From contig NZ_CP136420.1 of assembly GCF_045278715.1 (NCBI RefSeq), positions 1,550,001-1,614,000 of the forward strand: DNA of 64,000 bases, read 5' to 3'. The notes below the pieces were generated by a model. That model saw only the letters and a list, made by a program, of their open reading frames with translations. It was not told the DNA's origin and did not search any database. Origin of the DNA: Neomoorella carbonis (lineage in GTDB: Bacteria; Bacillota; DSM-521; Neomoorellales; Neomoorellaceae). This document shows positions 49,322-57,610 of the stretch, piece after piece; position 1 is the stretch's first letter, and the number at the start of each line of letters is the position of its first letter. The position numbers and the translations under genes were made by a program.

Positions 49322-50482
49322 ATGACCAGGACCAAATTTATGGGCTACCGCCGGGAAAACGGCAGCGTCGGCGTCCGCAACCGGGTAGTAATTTTACCAT
49401 TAGATGACCTTTCCAATGCTGCCGCCGAAGGGGTAGCCAAACTCATTGACGGTACCATCGCCCTGCCCCACCCTTACGGCCGCCTCCAATTCGGTGAAGA
49501 CCTGGAACTTCTTTTCCGGACCTTAATCGGTACCGGCTCCAACCCCAACGTAGCGGCCTGCATCGTCATCGGTATTGAACCCAACTGGACCAACCGCGTG
49601 GTGGAAGGCATCGCCAAAACGGGAAAACCCGTGGCCGGTTTTGCCATTGAGCGCTACGGCGACCTGAAGGTCATTGAAATGGCCTCCCGTAAAGCCATTG
49701 AATTTGTCCAGTATGCTACCGAATTACAAAAAGAGGAATGCGATATTTCCGAACTCATCGTCAGCATCAAGTGCGGCGAGTCCGACACCACCTCTGGATT
49801 GGCTTCCAATCCTTCCATAGGCAACGCCGTCGACCGCCTGGTCGATATGGGCGTGACCGTCCTCTTCGGTGAAACCTCCGAGCTCACCGGTGGTGAGCAC
49901 CTGGTAGCGGCCCGTTGCGCCACCCCGGAGATCCGCGAACAGTTCATGCAGAGCTTTAAATCCTATAGTGACTTTATTATTTCCCAGGGTGTCGATCTCT
50001 GCGGCTCCCAGCCTACGGAAGGCAATATTGCCGGCGGTCTGACCACAATTGAAGAAAAAGCTTTAGGTAACATCCAGAAAATCGGCAAGCGGGCCTTGAT
50101 CCAGGGCGTCCTCCAGCCGGCCGAAGCCCCTAAAGGTAAAGGTCTGTGGTACATGGAAACCTCCTCTGCCGGCGCCGAAGCCATTACCCTTTTCGCTGCC
50201 GGCGGCTCGGTCCTGCACTTCTTCACCACCGGCCAGGGTAACATTGTTGGCAACCCCATCATCCCGGTAATCAAAATTTCGGCCAACCCGGTAACGGTCA
50301 GCACCATGAGCGAGCACATTGACGTCGACCTGACAGGCCTGCTGCGCCGGGAAATGGACCTCGACGGTGCCGGCACTGCCATCCTGGATATGTTTATGCG
50401 TACCTTGAACGGCCGTTATACCTGTGCCGAGGCCTTGAGCCACAAGGAGTTTATCCTTACTAAACTTTACCGTAGCGCCTAG
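49322..50482 (+). CDS. UxaA-family lyase large subunit
   Basis: The 386-residue protein is the catalytic partner of the UxaA/GarD family: GYRRENGSVGVRNRVVILP, IKCGESDTTSGLASNP, and cysteines (IKCGES, RCATPE, DLCGSQ) that could hold the metal or cluster. Members dehydrate altronate or galactarate, or eliminate sulfite from sulfolactate (SuyB, of similar size). The separate small subunit and length favour the SuyAB-like arrangement, but no sulfolactate genes are nearby. A GAGGTGG site supports ATG 49322. Confidence 0.85.
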   Translation: MTRTKFMGYRRENGSVGVRNRVVILPLDDLSNAAAEGVAKLIDGTIALPHPYGRLQFGEDLELLFRTLIGTGSNPNVAACIVIGIEPNWTNRVVEGIAKTGKPVAGFAIERYGDLKVIEMASRKAIEFVQYATELQKEECDISELIVSIKCGESDTTSGLASNPSIGNAVDRLVDMGVTVLFGETSELTGGEHLVAARCATPEIREQFMQSFKSYSDFIISQGVDLCGSQPTEGNIAGGLTTIEEKALGNIQKIGKRALIQGVLQPAEAPKGKGLWYMETSSAGAEAITLFAAGGSVLHFFTTGQGNIVGNPIIPVIKISANPVTVSTMSEHIDVDLTGLLRREMDLDGAGTAILDMFMRTLNGRYTCAEALSHKEFILTKLYRSA

Positions 50483-50596
50483 TATATAACCGTCTCACTG
50501 CGTCAGGTGCATCCCCAATCGAATAAACATTAATGGGAGGCTGGAGCGAGATGACCCGCAACCAAGCCCCCCATTTGTTTAAGATTAACCATATGA

Positions 50597-51394
50597 TTAT
50601 TCATTATTATAACAATACCCGCTGTTTCCCTCCGCCTGCAGCAGTTCCCTGATCTTCTCCAGGGCCTGGCGCTCGATGCGGGAAATCTGTACTTGCGACA
50701 ATCCCATGCGGGCTGCCACTTCGGCCTGGGTTTTATCCTGGAAAAAACGCATGACCAGGACCCGCCGGTGTTTTTCCGGTATCTTTCGCAGTACTTCTTT
50801 TATGGCAATTTTATCCAGCCAGGCTGGCTCTTCCCCTTCCTCTGCAGCCAGCTGATCCAGAACATAGATGGGGTCGCCGTCATCCTGGTAAATGGTGTCG
50901 TGGATGGACCCCGGCATCTGGACGGCTTCCAGGGCGGCTACTATTTCCTCCCGGGAAAGGTCAAGGGCTTCGGCTATTTCGCTAATAGATGGTTCCCGGC
51001 CCAGTTTCTTGGCCATTTCCTCGCGGGTGCGGTTGACCTTGAAGGCTGTCTCCTTTAAAGAACGGCTTACTTTAACGGTGCTATCGTCGCGTAAAAACCG
51101 CCTGATTTCCCCTAAAATCATGGGCACGGCATAGGTGGAAAACCGCACCTGGTAGCCCAGGTCAAATTTGTCAATGGCCTTGATCAGGCCAATGGTGCCG
51201 ATCTGGAAGAGGTCCTCCAGCTCATAGTTGCGATTTTCAAAGCGCTGGACCAGATTGAAAACCAGCTTGAGGTTGCAGTTAATCAACCGCTCCCGGGCTT
51301 CTTTATCCCCTGCCTTGGCCCGGCGCAACAGCTCTTCTGTTTCAGCCTCAGACAGAAGGGGAAAGCGGGGCAGGTTCATTTCCGACAAGCGCAC
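50597..51394 (-). CDS. sigF: Sporulation sigma factor SigF
   Basis: This 265-residue sigma-70 protein of the SigB/F/G group is the first forespore-specific sigma. Region 2 (YELEDLFQIGTIGLIKAIDK), region 3 and region 4 (AEVAARMGLSQVQISRIERQ) are complete. It is the last gene of spoIIAA-spoIIAB-sigF and is held inactive by SpoIIAB until the polar septum forms. It converges on the UxaA-type genes. Confidence 0.96.
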   Translation of the reverse strand: MRLSEMNLPRFPLLSEAETEELLRRAKAGDKEARERLINCNLKLVFNLVQRFENRNYELEDLFQIGTIGLIKAIDKFDLGYQVRFSTYAVPMILGEIRRFLRDDSTVKVSRSLKETAFKVNRTREEMAKKLGREPSISEIAEALDLSREEIVAALEAVQMPGSIHDTIYQDDGDPIYVLDQLAAEEGEEPAWLDKIAIKEVLRKIPEKHRRVLVMRFFQDKTQAEVAARMGLSQVQISRIERQALEKIRELLQAEGNSGYCYNNE

Positions 51395-51412
51395 TTTAAA
51401 TCGCCACCCCGG

Positions 51413-51859
51413 TTACTTTCCAGCCTCTCCTTTGAAGGCTTTGAACATCTTCACCCGCGTCCCCCGGTTGACCTCCGAGGTCACTTCCAGGTCATCCATG
51501 AAGGATTGCATAAAGGCGAAACCCAGGCCCATCCGCTCGGGATCAGTGGAGTAGGCCGGCTGCATGGCCATGGCAACATCAGGGATACCGCAGCCTTTAT
51601 CCTCCACTGTAATTACCAGCCCAGCTGCCGTGCGCTCCACGGTCACCCGTACTATACCCCGGGGTTCTCCCCGATAACCATGGATAATGGCATTGGACAC
51701 CGCTTCGGAAACCGCAACTTTAATCTCTTCCAGTTCATTCAAGGTCATATCTACCTGGGCAGCAAAGGTGGCTACCGCCACCCTGGCCAGGCCTACGTTT
51801 TCCGGCAGGCTCAAAAACTCCAGGGCCATGCTGTTTTCAACTTTAGCTTCGCCAGCCAT
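51413..51859 (-). CDS. spoIIAB: Anti-sigma-F factor SpoIIAB
   Basis: This 148-residue GHKL-type kinase binds sigma F and phosphorylates SpoIIAA. The N box EAVSNAIIHGY and the G1 box VEDKGCGIPD are intact, with the MGLGFAFMQSFMDD segment after. It overlaps spoIIAA by 17 bases and precedes sigF by 18, the classic operon order. Confidence 0.96.
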   Translation of the reverse strand: MAGEAKVENSMALEFLSLPENVGLARVAVATFAAQVDMTLNELEEIKVAVSEAVSNAIIHGYRGEPRGIVRVTVERTAAGLVITVEDKGCGIPDVAMAMQPAYSTDPERMGLGFAFMQSFMDDLEVTSEVNRGTRVKMFKAFKGEAGK

Positions 51860-52196
51860 CAGTCACCCCTCCCACAGTTTCCGGTCCATCGGGATGGATG
51901 GTCATAATTTTACTGAGGCCGGATATTTCCAGCAACCGTCTTACCTGGGGTTGGGGCCGGCAAATAATCACCCTGCCTCCCTGATTTTTTAAACGCCGGT
52001 AACGGCCCAGGATTACCCCCAGCCCTGAACTATCCATAAAGGTAACTCCTTCCAGATCAAGTAGCAATATTTCCGGGCGGGCGTGATCCAAGCTGGCTTC
52101 CAGTTCCCGGCGTAAAAGGTCGGCGCTTTCCAGGTCAACCTCTCCCTTGACCCGCGCCCAGAGTTCTTTACCTTCCATACTAAAGAACACCTGCAA
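51843..52196 (-). CDS. spoIIAA: Anti-anti-sigma factor SpoIIAA
   Basis: This STAS-domain protein of about 117 residues carries the phosphorylatable Ser in TFMDSSGLGVILGRY. Unphosphorylated SpoIIAA (made by SpoIIE) displaces sigma F from SpoIIAB. The frame opens with TTG at 52202, but spacing from the GAGGGGG site favours the TTG at 52196. That site lies in the 3' arm of a stable hairpin. Confidence 0.94.
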   Translation of the reverse strand: MQVFFSMEGKELWARVKGEVDLESADLLRRELEASLDHARPEILLLDLEGVTFMDSSGLGVILGRYRRLKNQGGRVIICRPQPQVRRLLEISGLSKIMTIHPDGPETVGGVTDGWRS

Positions 52197-52201
52197 AAGC
52201 A

Positions 52202-52233
52202 AAACCCCCTCGCTGCGTTCTTCGAAGGGGTTT
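52202..52233 (-). promoter_or_regulatory. Hairpin covering the spoIIAA ribosome site
   Basis: On the minus strand AAACCCCTTCG and CGAGGGGGTTT form an 11-bp stem (one G-T pair) whose 3' arm contains the GAGGGGG ribosome site. It is followed by TTTTGC. It could act as an intrinsic terminator between dacF and spoIIAA, or lower translation of dacF-initiated transcripts. Confidence 0.6.
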
Positions 52234-52276
52234 ATTCGCTCTCGACCGGCCTACTTCCTGCTAAATAATGGTAAAA

Positions 52277-53509
52277 TTATTGTCGAATGGTGAAAACAGC
52301 CTTGATTACCCTGGTAATCTCCTGGCCTAGAGAGGCCCTGGTTACCGCTTCATCAGTTACCAGGTCGACGTGATCTATCTCTTTATCATCCCTGAAGACA
52401 GTCACCTGGCCGATTTTCTGACCTTCCTTGACGGGTGCATTTAAAAGCGGCGGTAAGTCTACCCTGGCAGTTACCTTTTCGCCCTTACCCCGGATGCGGC
52501 TGATCCGCGCCCCAACTTTAGCCGTAGTGATGGCTTTGACCTGTTCCACCCGGCCCTTGCCTACCGGTACGGTGGCTACCACCTGGCCGGGGCCATAGAG
52601 CTGCTGGAAGGCCCACTGTTTATAGGCCCAGTTATAAAGTTTCATGGAATCGGTGAAATGACCGTTAGGAGTCTCCACGCCCATGACTACGGCAATTAAA
52701 CGCAGGCCGTCCCTTTCGACCGTTGATACCAGATTCAAGCCGGCGGCATCGGTAAAGCCGGTTTTAAAACCATCGGTTCCCGGGTACCAGTAGAGCATTT
52801 TGTTGGTATTGTCCAGGATGGACAAGGGTTCCTGGCGGAAGGTGTAGCGCTTGATGGAGGTCCACTCCCGGATTTTGGGGTACTTCAAAGCATAACGGGC
52901 AATAACAGCCATATCGTAGGCGGAAGTATAGTTTTGCTCATCGTGGAGGCCATGGCAGTTGGCAAAATGGGTATTTTTCAAGCCCAGTTCTTTGGCCTTG
53001 GCATTCATCATGGCCACAAAGGCCTCCTCCGAACCGGCCAGGTGTTCGGCCACCGCTACCGCCGCGTCGTTGGCCGAAGCCACGGCGATGGCAATGAGCA
53101 TCTGCTCAAGGGGGAAAGTCTCCCCCGCAGCCAGGAAGACTTCCGAACCGCCAAAACTTTCCGCCCGCTCGCTGGTCTGCACCGGTTCATCCAGCCTGGC
53201 CTGGCCATTGGCTACCATGTCCATGGCTACTACCATGGTCATCAGCTTGGTCATGCTGGCCGGGTAGTAACGGGCATGGGCATTCTTCTCCCAGAGGACC
53301 TCCCCCGTCTGGGGGTCCATGAGGATGGCCCCTTTGGCGTCAAGGTTCAGGCCCGCTGCCTGGTTGCCTGCAGCAGCCTGTGCCGGTTGGGCATCCGCCG
53401 GCGGGACCACGGCCGCGTCTGTTGTCCCCGAACTTGCCGCCAGCAGTAACCCCGGAAGCAAGCACAGTCCCAGGATGACCGCCAGTAGTAGAACTCCTGT
53501 TTTACGCAC
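52277..53509 (-). CDS. dacF: D-alanyl-D-alanine carboxypeptidase DacF
   Basis: The 410-residue penicillin-binding protein has a signal peptide (about 5-25), the active-site S-x-x-K in PASMTKLMTMV, the S-x-N-like triad position after NDAAVAVAEH, and KTG in GFKTGFTDAAG. It then has the C-terminal PBP5-type domain with an amphipathic end. DacF trims cortex or cell-wall stem peptides in the forespore. It precedes spoIIAA as in Bacillus. The start is GTG behind GGGGGCGG. Confidence 0.93.
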   Translation of the reverse strand: MRKTGVLLLAVILGLCLLPGLLLAASSGTTDAAVVPPADAQPAQAAAGNQAAGLNLDAKGAILMDPQTGEVLWEKNAHARYYPASMTKLMTMVVAMDMVANGQARLDEPVQTSERAESFGGSEVFLAAGETFPLEQMLIAIAVASANDAAVAVAEHLAGSEEAFVAMMNAKAKELGLKNTHFANCHGLHDEQNYTSAYDMAVIARYALKYPKIREWTSIKRYTFRQEPLSILDNTNKMLYWYPGTDGFKTGFTDAAGLNLVSTVERDGLRLIAVVMGVETPNGHFTDSMKLYNWAYKQWAFQQLYGPGQVVATVPVGKGRVEQVKAITTAKVGARISRIRGKGEKVTARVDLPPLLNAPVKEGQKIGQVTVFRDDKEIDHVDLVTDEAVTRASLGQEITRVIKAVFTIRQ

Positions 53510-53529
53510 CCCACCGCCCCCTTACCAGG

Positions 53530-53783
53530 CTACCCTGAAAATAACTTCGCACCAGGCTGGCATTGTTTTTGCTCGCTCCCTGGTCCTCGCGGATCAGCCT
53601 ACGGCTCAGCCTCGGGCTCGGGCGGGGTTCCCGGCCTATTCGGCATCCTTGCCTTTAGAATCCGGCCTCGGACATCCTGTCCTCGGCCCCGCCCTCGCTC
53701 CTCGGCTTCACCAAGGCTGCTTAACCGCTCTGACCAAGTCGCTCGCTCCAAACAAATGCCAGCCCGTTATTATCATCCTTCTG
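53530..53783 (-). repeat. 253-bp dispersed repeat, copy 2
   Basis: This is the second copy of the element at 26852-27104, in inverse orientation and about 92% identical over its whole length. The largest difference is a 20-base interior stretch. Both AGGA-loop hairpins and the GGCTGGCATT terminal pair are kept. It lies between deoB and dacF, inside the sporulation block, and would be transcribed with them in its sense direction. Confidence 0.85.
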
Positions 53784-53858
53784 ATGGTCCCGCATTAGCG
53801 TCATGAGGGTCTTGTTCTCTTTTAACTTATATTAGCGAAGGGGGGAAAATATGAGCAT

Positions 53859-55028
53859 TTATTTCACCAATATAGAAGCAAAGCTTTCCCCGGCCAGGTT
53901 ATAGGGGACATCCAAAAGATCGGCAACAGTAGCCCCCAGGTCGGCAAAGGTAGGGCGCACGCCAATATTTACCGGTCTGATTTGCCTTCCACAAACCAGA
54001 AGGGGGACATATTCCCGGGAGTGATCGGTGCTGGGGGTGGTGGGGTCGCAGCCGTGGTCGGCGGTAAGTACCAGGACATCATTCTCGTTTAACGCCTCGA
54101 GCAATTCCGGCAGGCGCCGGTCAAAGGCCTCCAGGGCGGCAGCATAGCCGGCCACGTCGTTGCGGTGGCCGTAGCGCATATCAAAATCCACCAGGTTGGT
54201 GAAGATAAGGCCGCGCCCGCCTTCCCGCATGAAGTTACACGTCTGGTCGACGCCGTCCATATTATCATGGGTATGAATCCAGCGGCTGATGCCCCGGCCG
54301 GCAAAGATGTCTTTTATTTTTCCGACCGCCATGACCTGGAGGCCGGCGTTTATGACGGCGTCCAGCAGCGTAGGCCGGGGCGGTTCCAGGGAAAAGTCCT
54401 GGCGCCGGTCGGTACGGATGAAATGCCCCGGTTCCCCGACAAAGGGCCGGGCAATTACCCGGCCTACCGCGTGTTCACCCGTCAGCAGTTGCCGGGCAAT
54501 TTTACAGTAACGGTAGAGTTCCTGGACGGGGATAATGTCTTCATGGGCTGCTATCTGGAAGACACTGTCGGCCGAGGTGTAAACAATAGGGTAACCGGTG
54601 CGCATATGTTCGGCGCCCAGTTCCTCAATAATAACCGTACCTGAGGCCGGTTTGTTGCCCAGGACCTTACGGCCGATGGCCTTTTCAAAGGGCTCGATAA
54701 TTTCCGGCGGGAAGCCGTGGGGATAAAGGGGGAAGGGCCGTTCTAAAATCAGGCCGGCCAGCTCCCAGTGGCCGCTGGTGGTATCCTTACCGGCCGTCCG
54801 GGAAGCCATTTTTCCATAGGCAGCTGCCGGGGCGCCTGCCGGAGCAATCCCCTTGAGGGGAATAATGTTGCCCAGTCCCAGCCGCGCCATATTTGGCAGG
54901 TGCAGGTCTACCGCAGCGGCGATATTCCCCAGGGTATTGCTGCCCTCGTCGCCGAACTTTCCGGCATCCGGCAGTTCACCTACACCAACGCTGTCGAGAA
55001 CGATGATTATAACGCGATCGATGGCCAT
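53859..55028 (-). CDS. deoB: Phosphopentomutase
   Basis: The 389-residue enzyme interconverts (deoxy)ribose 1- and 5-phosphate in nucleoside salvage. Metal and phosphate ligands of the alkaline-phosphatase superfamily are visible: LDSVGVGELPDA, the active Thr in GKDTTSGHWE, and TADHGCDPTTPSTDHSRE. GGAGGC precedes the ATG. It is downstream of xerD, as in Bacillus (drm). Confidence 0.96.
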   Translation of the reverse strand: MAIDRVIIIVLDSVGVGELPDAGKFGDEGSNTLGNIAAAVDLHLPNMARLGLGNIIPLKGIAPAGAPAAAYGKMASRTAGKDTTSGHWELAGLILERPFPLYPHGFPPEIIEPFEKAIGRKVLGNKPASGTVIIEELGAEHMRTGYPIVYTSADSVFQIAAHEDIIPVQELYRYCKIARQLLTGEHAVGRVIARPFVGEPGHFIRTDRRQDFSLEPPRPTLLDAVINAGLQVMAVGKIKDIFAGRGISRWIHTHDNMDGVDQTCNFMREGGRGLIFTNLVDFDMRYGHRNDVAGYAAALEAFDRRLPELLEALNENDVLVLTADHGCDPTTPSTDHSREYVPLLVCGRQIRPVNIGVRPTFADLGATVADLLDVPYNLAGESFASILVK

Positions 55029-55055
55029 TGCAGCTATGCCTCCATAAATATGTTC

Positions 55056-55943
55056 TCACGCCCGGGGATGGGTGCGATCGTAAACCTCACGGATCTTTTT
55101 CCTGGTTAGATGGGTGTAAATCTGGGTTGTGCCAATATCGGCATGGCCTAAAAGTTCCTGGACCGAACGCAGGTCGGCGCCGTTCTCCAGCAGGTGGGTG
55201 GCAAAGGAATGGCGCAGGGTATGGGGCGTAATTTCCTTTTGCAAGTTGGCCGCCCGGGCATATCCTTTAAGAATTTTCCAGCACCCCTGGCGGGAAAGGC
55301 GCCGGCCGTGCTGGTTGACAAAAAGGGCCGGCTCCGTCTTCTTTTTGATTAGTTTTCCCCGCCCGTTCTCCAAGTATGTCCGCACGTGAAAACAGGCCAC
55401 CTGCCCCATGGGAACCACCCTTTCCCGCGACCCCTTGCCCAGGCAGCGGACAAATTCCCCCTCCAGGTTGACCTGGTCCACATTGAGGGCTACCAGTTCC
55501 GAGACCCGCAGGCCTGTGGCATAAAGCAATTCCAGCATGGCCTTATCCCTTAAACCCGCCGGGGTATCCGGGCGCGGCTGGCTGAGGAGCCTCTCAACCT
55601 CATCCACCGTCAATACCTGTGGTAGTTTTTTTGTTTGCCGGGGGGATTCCAGGTTGGCCGTAGGATCGCTGTCCACCAGGCGTTCCTTTAATAAAAAGTG
55701 GTAAAAAGCCTTCAGGGCCGCCAAATGCTGGGAAATTGTCGCCGGTGCCCGGCCTTCCTGCTGCATTTTCACCAGGTAGGCTACCAGTAAACCATGGTTA
55801 ACCTCGCGCAAAGATTTCACCCTGCTGTTTTCCAGATACTGCAAAAATTGCTGCAGGTCACTGTTATAGGAAGCCAGGGTATTTTCCGCCAGTCCCCGTT
55901 CTACCACCAGGTAGTAAAGGAATTCATCCACCAGCTCACGCAC
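55056..55943 (-). CDS. xerD: Site-specific tyrosine recombinase XerD
   Basis: This 295-residue recombinase resolves chromosome dimers at dif. The N-terminal SAM-like core-binding domain (about 1-85) is followed by the catalytic domain with Arg in ATGLRVSEL, Lys in GKGSRERVV, H-x2-R in PHTLRHSFATHLL, His in LLGHADIGT and the nucleophile in QIYTHL. Length and motif spacing are those of XerC/D rather than a mobile integrase. No dif site was recognised nearby. Confidence 0.94.
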   Translation of the reverse strand: MRELVDEFLYYLVVERGLAENTLASYNSDLQQFLQYLENSRVKSLREVNHGLLVAYLVKMQQEGRAPATISQHLAALKAFYHFLLKERLVDSDPTANLESPRQTKKLPQVLTVDEVERLLSQPRPDTPAGLRDKAMLELLYATGLRVSELVALNVDQVNLEGEFVRCLGKGSRERVVPMGQVACFHVRTYLENGRGKLIKKKTEPALFVNQHGRRLSRQGCWKILKGYARAANLQKEITPHTLRHSFATHLLENGADLRSVQELLGHADIGTTQIYTHLTRKKIREVYDRTHPRA

Positions 55944-56023
55944 GGCGCACCACCATTCCCCTTAAGTTTACCAAATTATTTCCACATGTGCAGATAAAAC
56001 TCCTCCATTCGAACCAAAAAAAG

Positions 56024-56052
56024 CCATAAAAAACCCGCCTGCTCGAGGCGGA
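56024..56052 (-). terminator. Bidirectional-looking terminator
   Basis: CCGCCT-GCTCG-AGGCGG has T-runs on both sides (TTTTTT on each strand). It follows the stop of the small membrane-protein gene on the minus strand. Confidence 0.75.
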
Positions 56053-56064
56053 TTTTTTTATCCC

Positions 56065-56307
56065 TTATTCACCCCGGTAAAAGCTCCTTAATTTCTCTAA
56101 TAATCCCTCCAGGTGGGCGGCTTCTCCGGCTGCCGGAGCAGCAGCCGGCTGTTCCTGCTGCCGCACGACAGAAGGGGTGTTGCTTTGCCTTGCCAGGTTG
56201 GACCGGCCACTGCCTACCATCTGGCCCAGCAAGACAACGGCCACCAGTATAGCTGCCAGCAGCCAGACAAGTTTTTGCCGCCATTTGCTAATGGTAACAA
56301 CAATCAT
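56065..56307 (-). CDS. Small membrane protein of unknown function
   Basis: 80 residues: one membrane helix (about 10-32) followed by a Gln/Ala/Pro-rich linker and a C-terminal amphipathic helix (LEGLLEKLRSFYRGE). A GGAGGGATAGGGG site precedes the ATG. It lies 19 bases after spoIIM. I recognise no family; position suggests a sporulation role. Confidence 0.6.
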   Translation of the reverse strand: MIVVTISKWRQKLVWLLAAILVAVVLLGQMVGSGRSNLARQSNTPSVVRQQEQPAAAPAAGEAAHLEGLLEKLRSFYRGE

Positions 56308-56326
56308 CCCCTATCCCTCCAAACTT

Positions 56327-56941
56327 TTAAAAATAATTGAGTACCACCCTGACAAAAACCGGCGCGAGATATGCCTCCACCAGGCCCCCGCCCGCTACCA
56401 GCAGCGTGACCAGCAGCATAAAAAATGAATAGTTTAAGAACCGCGGTAAAATACCCTTTTCACTATAACTTCGCCCGTGCATTAAACCCGTTGAAAAGGA
56501 AATGCCCAGCATAGCCGCCACAAATAAGGCCGGGATCTGGATAAGGTTGGGCGGCATGACGGCCATCAGCGACAGGGCCACTCCATGGAAGGCTTTCTGC
56601 TGCACCAAAAAACCGACGGTGAAACCAAGGATAAAGCCCTTTAAAAAGACAACGACAATAATCAAGGGTATGCCTATCACCGTCAAACCCAAAAACCATA
56701 CCAGGCCGATTTCTTTAAGGGCATTGGTAATGGCCTGGTGAACGACTTTATACCCGCTTATATCGCTGCTGTTAAACTGCTGCAACAGGTTATCCAGGTA
56801 GGCGGCCAGCTGGATCACCTGTTGTTCTTCGAGGAAGTAAAGGGTAACTGTTCCGGCAATGATTCCTCCCAGGAAAAAGAAAAATATAATCAGATATAAG
56901 CCCAGGTTGTCCCTGATGTGCCTGGCAAGGGCCCTTTCCAC
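56327..56941 (-). CDS. spoIIM: Stage II sporulation protein M
   Basis: This 204-residue membrane protein with five to six helices belongs to the SpoIIM/DUF95 family. It is a part of the SpoIID-M-P complex that dissolves septal peptidoglycan during engulfment. Typical segments are FFLGGIIAGT, FLKGFILGFTVGFLV and ALFVAAMLGISFSTGLM. The start is GTG behind GGAGGG. Confidence 0.92.
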   Translation of the reverse strand: MERALARHIRDNLGLYLIIFFFFLGGIIAGTVTLYFLEEQQVIQLAAYLDNLLQQFNSSDISGYKVVHQAITNALKEIGLVWFLGLTVIGIPLIIVVVFLKGFILGFTVGFLVQQKAFHGVALSLMAVMPPNLIQIPALFVAAMLGISFSTGLMHGRSYSEKGILPRFLNYSFFMLLVTLLVAGGGLVEAYLAPVFVRVVLNYF

Positions 56942-57006
56942 CTCATTCCCTCCCCGGCCGCTCAGTCAAATATCATCCCCTAGATAGTTATGCCGCCTGG
57001 GGATAT

Positions 57007-57543
57007 TTATGCCTGCAAAGTACGGGCGGCGGCCAGCAAACCGGCGATACTCTTGGCATCCTGGATAGTACCCTTAAAGATCTCGGCCACGGCGGCAGCC
57101 AGAGGCAGCCGTACCACTTCCAGAAATTCATCGGCATCGGCTTCTTCACGGTGAGGTTCGAGGCCGGTGGCCAGGAAAAGATACATGATTTCATTGGAAA
57201 AGCCCGGGGTAGAATAGAAGGTTAAAAGCAGCTGCCATTCAGCCGCTTTGAGGCCTACTTCCTCCGCCAGCTCCCTGCGGGCGCAATTTACCGGTTCTTC
57301 CCCGGCATCAAGTTTGCCGGCCGGTATCTCCAGGGTTACCCGGCCAATAGGGTAACGGTACTGGCGGACAAGATAAACGTTTTTTTCTTTATCGAGAGCG
57401 ATAATTGCTACAGCGCCCGGGTGTTCAACAACTTCACGGCTGGCTTCATTGCCATCGGGTAGCCGTACCCGGTCCCGGCGCAAATTCAAGATCCGGCCTT
57501 CATAAATGCGTTCAGAACTCAGCAGCACTTCGGTAAGATTCAC
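57007..57543 (-). CDS. nudF: ADP-ribose pyrophosphatase (Nudix)
   Basis: The 178-residue enzyme hydrolyses ADP-ribose to AMP and ribose 5-phosphate. The Nudix box is complete (GKLDAGEEP, then ARRELAEEVG), and the preceding RQYRYPIGRVTLEIPAG is typical of the NudF branch. The start is GTG behind GGAGGGAG. Gene order xerD/spoIIM/nudF is common in this group. Confidence 0.93.
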   Translation of the reverse strand: MNLTEVLLSSERIYEGRILNLRRDRVRLPDGNEASREVVEHPGAVAIIALDKEKNVYLVRQYRYPIGRVTLEIPAGKLDAGEEPVNCARRELAEEVGLKAAEWQLLLTFYSTPGFSNEIMYLFLATGLEPHREEADADEFLEVVRLPLAAAVAEIFKGTIQDAKSIAGLLAAARTLQA

Positions 57544-57570
57544 GGCTTAATCTCCCTCCGAAAATAAAGA

Positions 57571-57594
57571 TAAGAAACTGGCATTACGCCAGTT
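57571..57594 (-). terminator. Terminator after spo0A
   Basis: AACTGGC-GTAAT-GCCAGTT on the minus strand is followed by TCTTATCTTTATTTT, 16 bases past the spo0A stop. Confidence 0.65.
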
Positions 57595-57610
57595 CCTCTA
57601 ACATTTATAT

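Noticed and set aside
50551..50650. Possible tiny gene with GGGAGG before an ATG, overlapping the sigF end
   Set aside because: The short product has no features and overlaps the conserved sigF 3' end; the GGGAGG is better explained by an imperfect hairpin.
55056..55943. Tyrosine recombinase as a mobile-element integrase
   Set aside because: Length, motif spacing and the conserved xerD-deoB neighbourhood fit chromosomal XerD.
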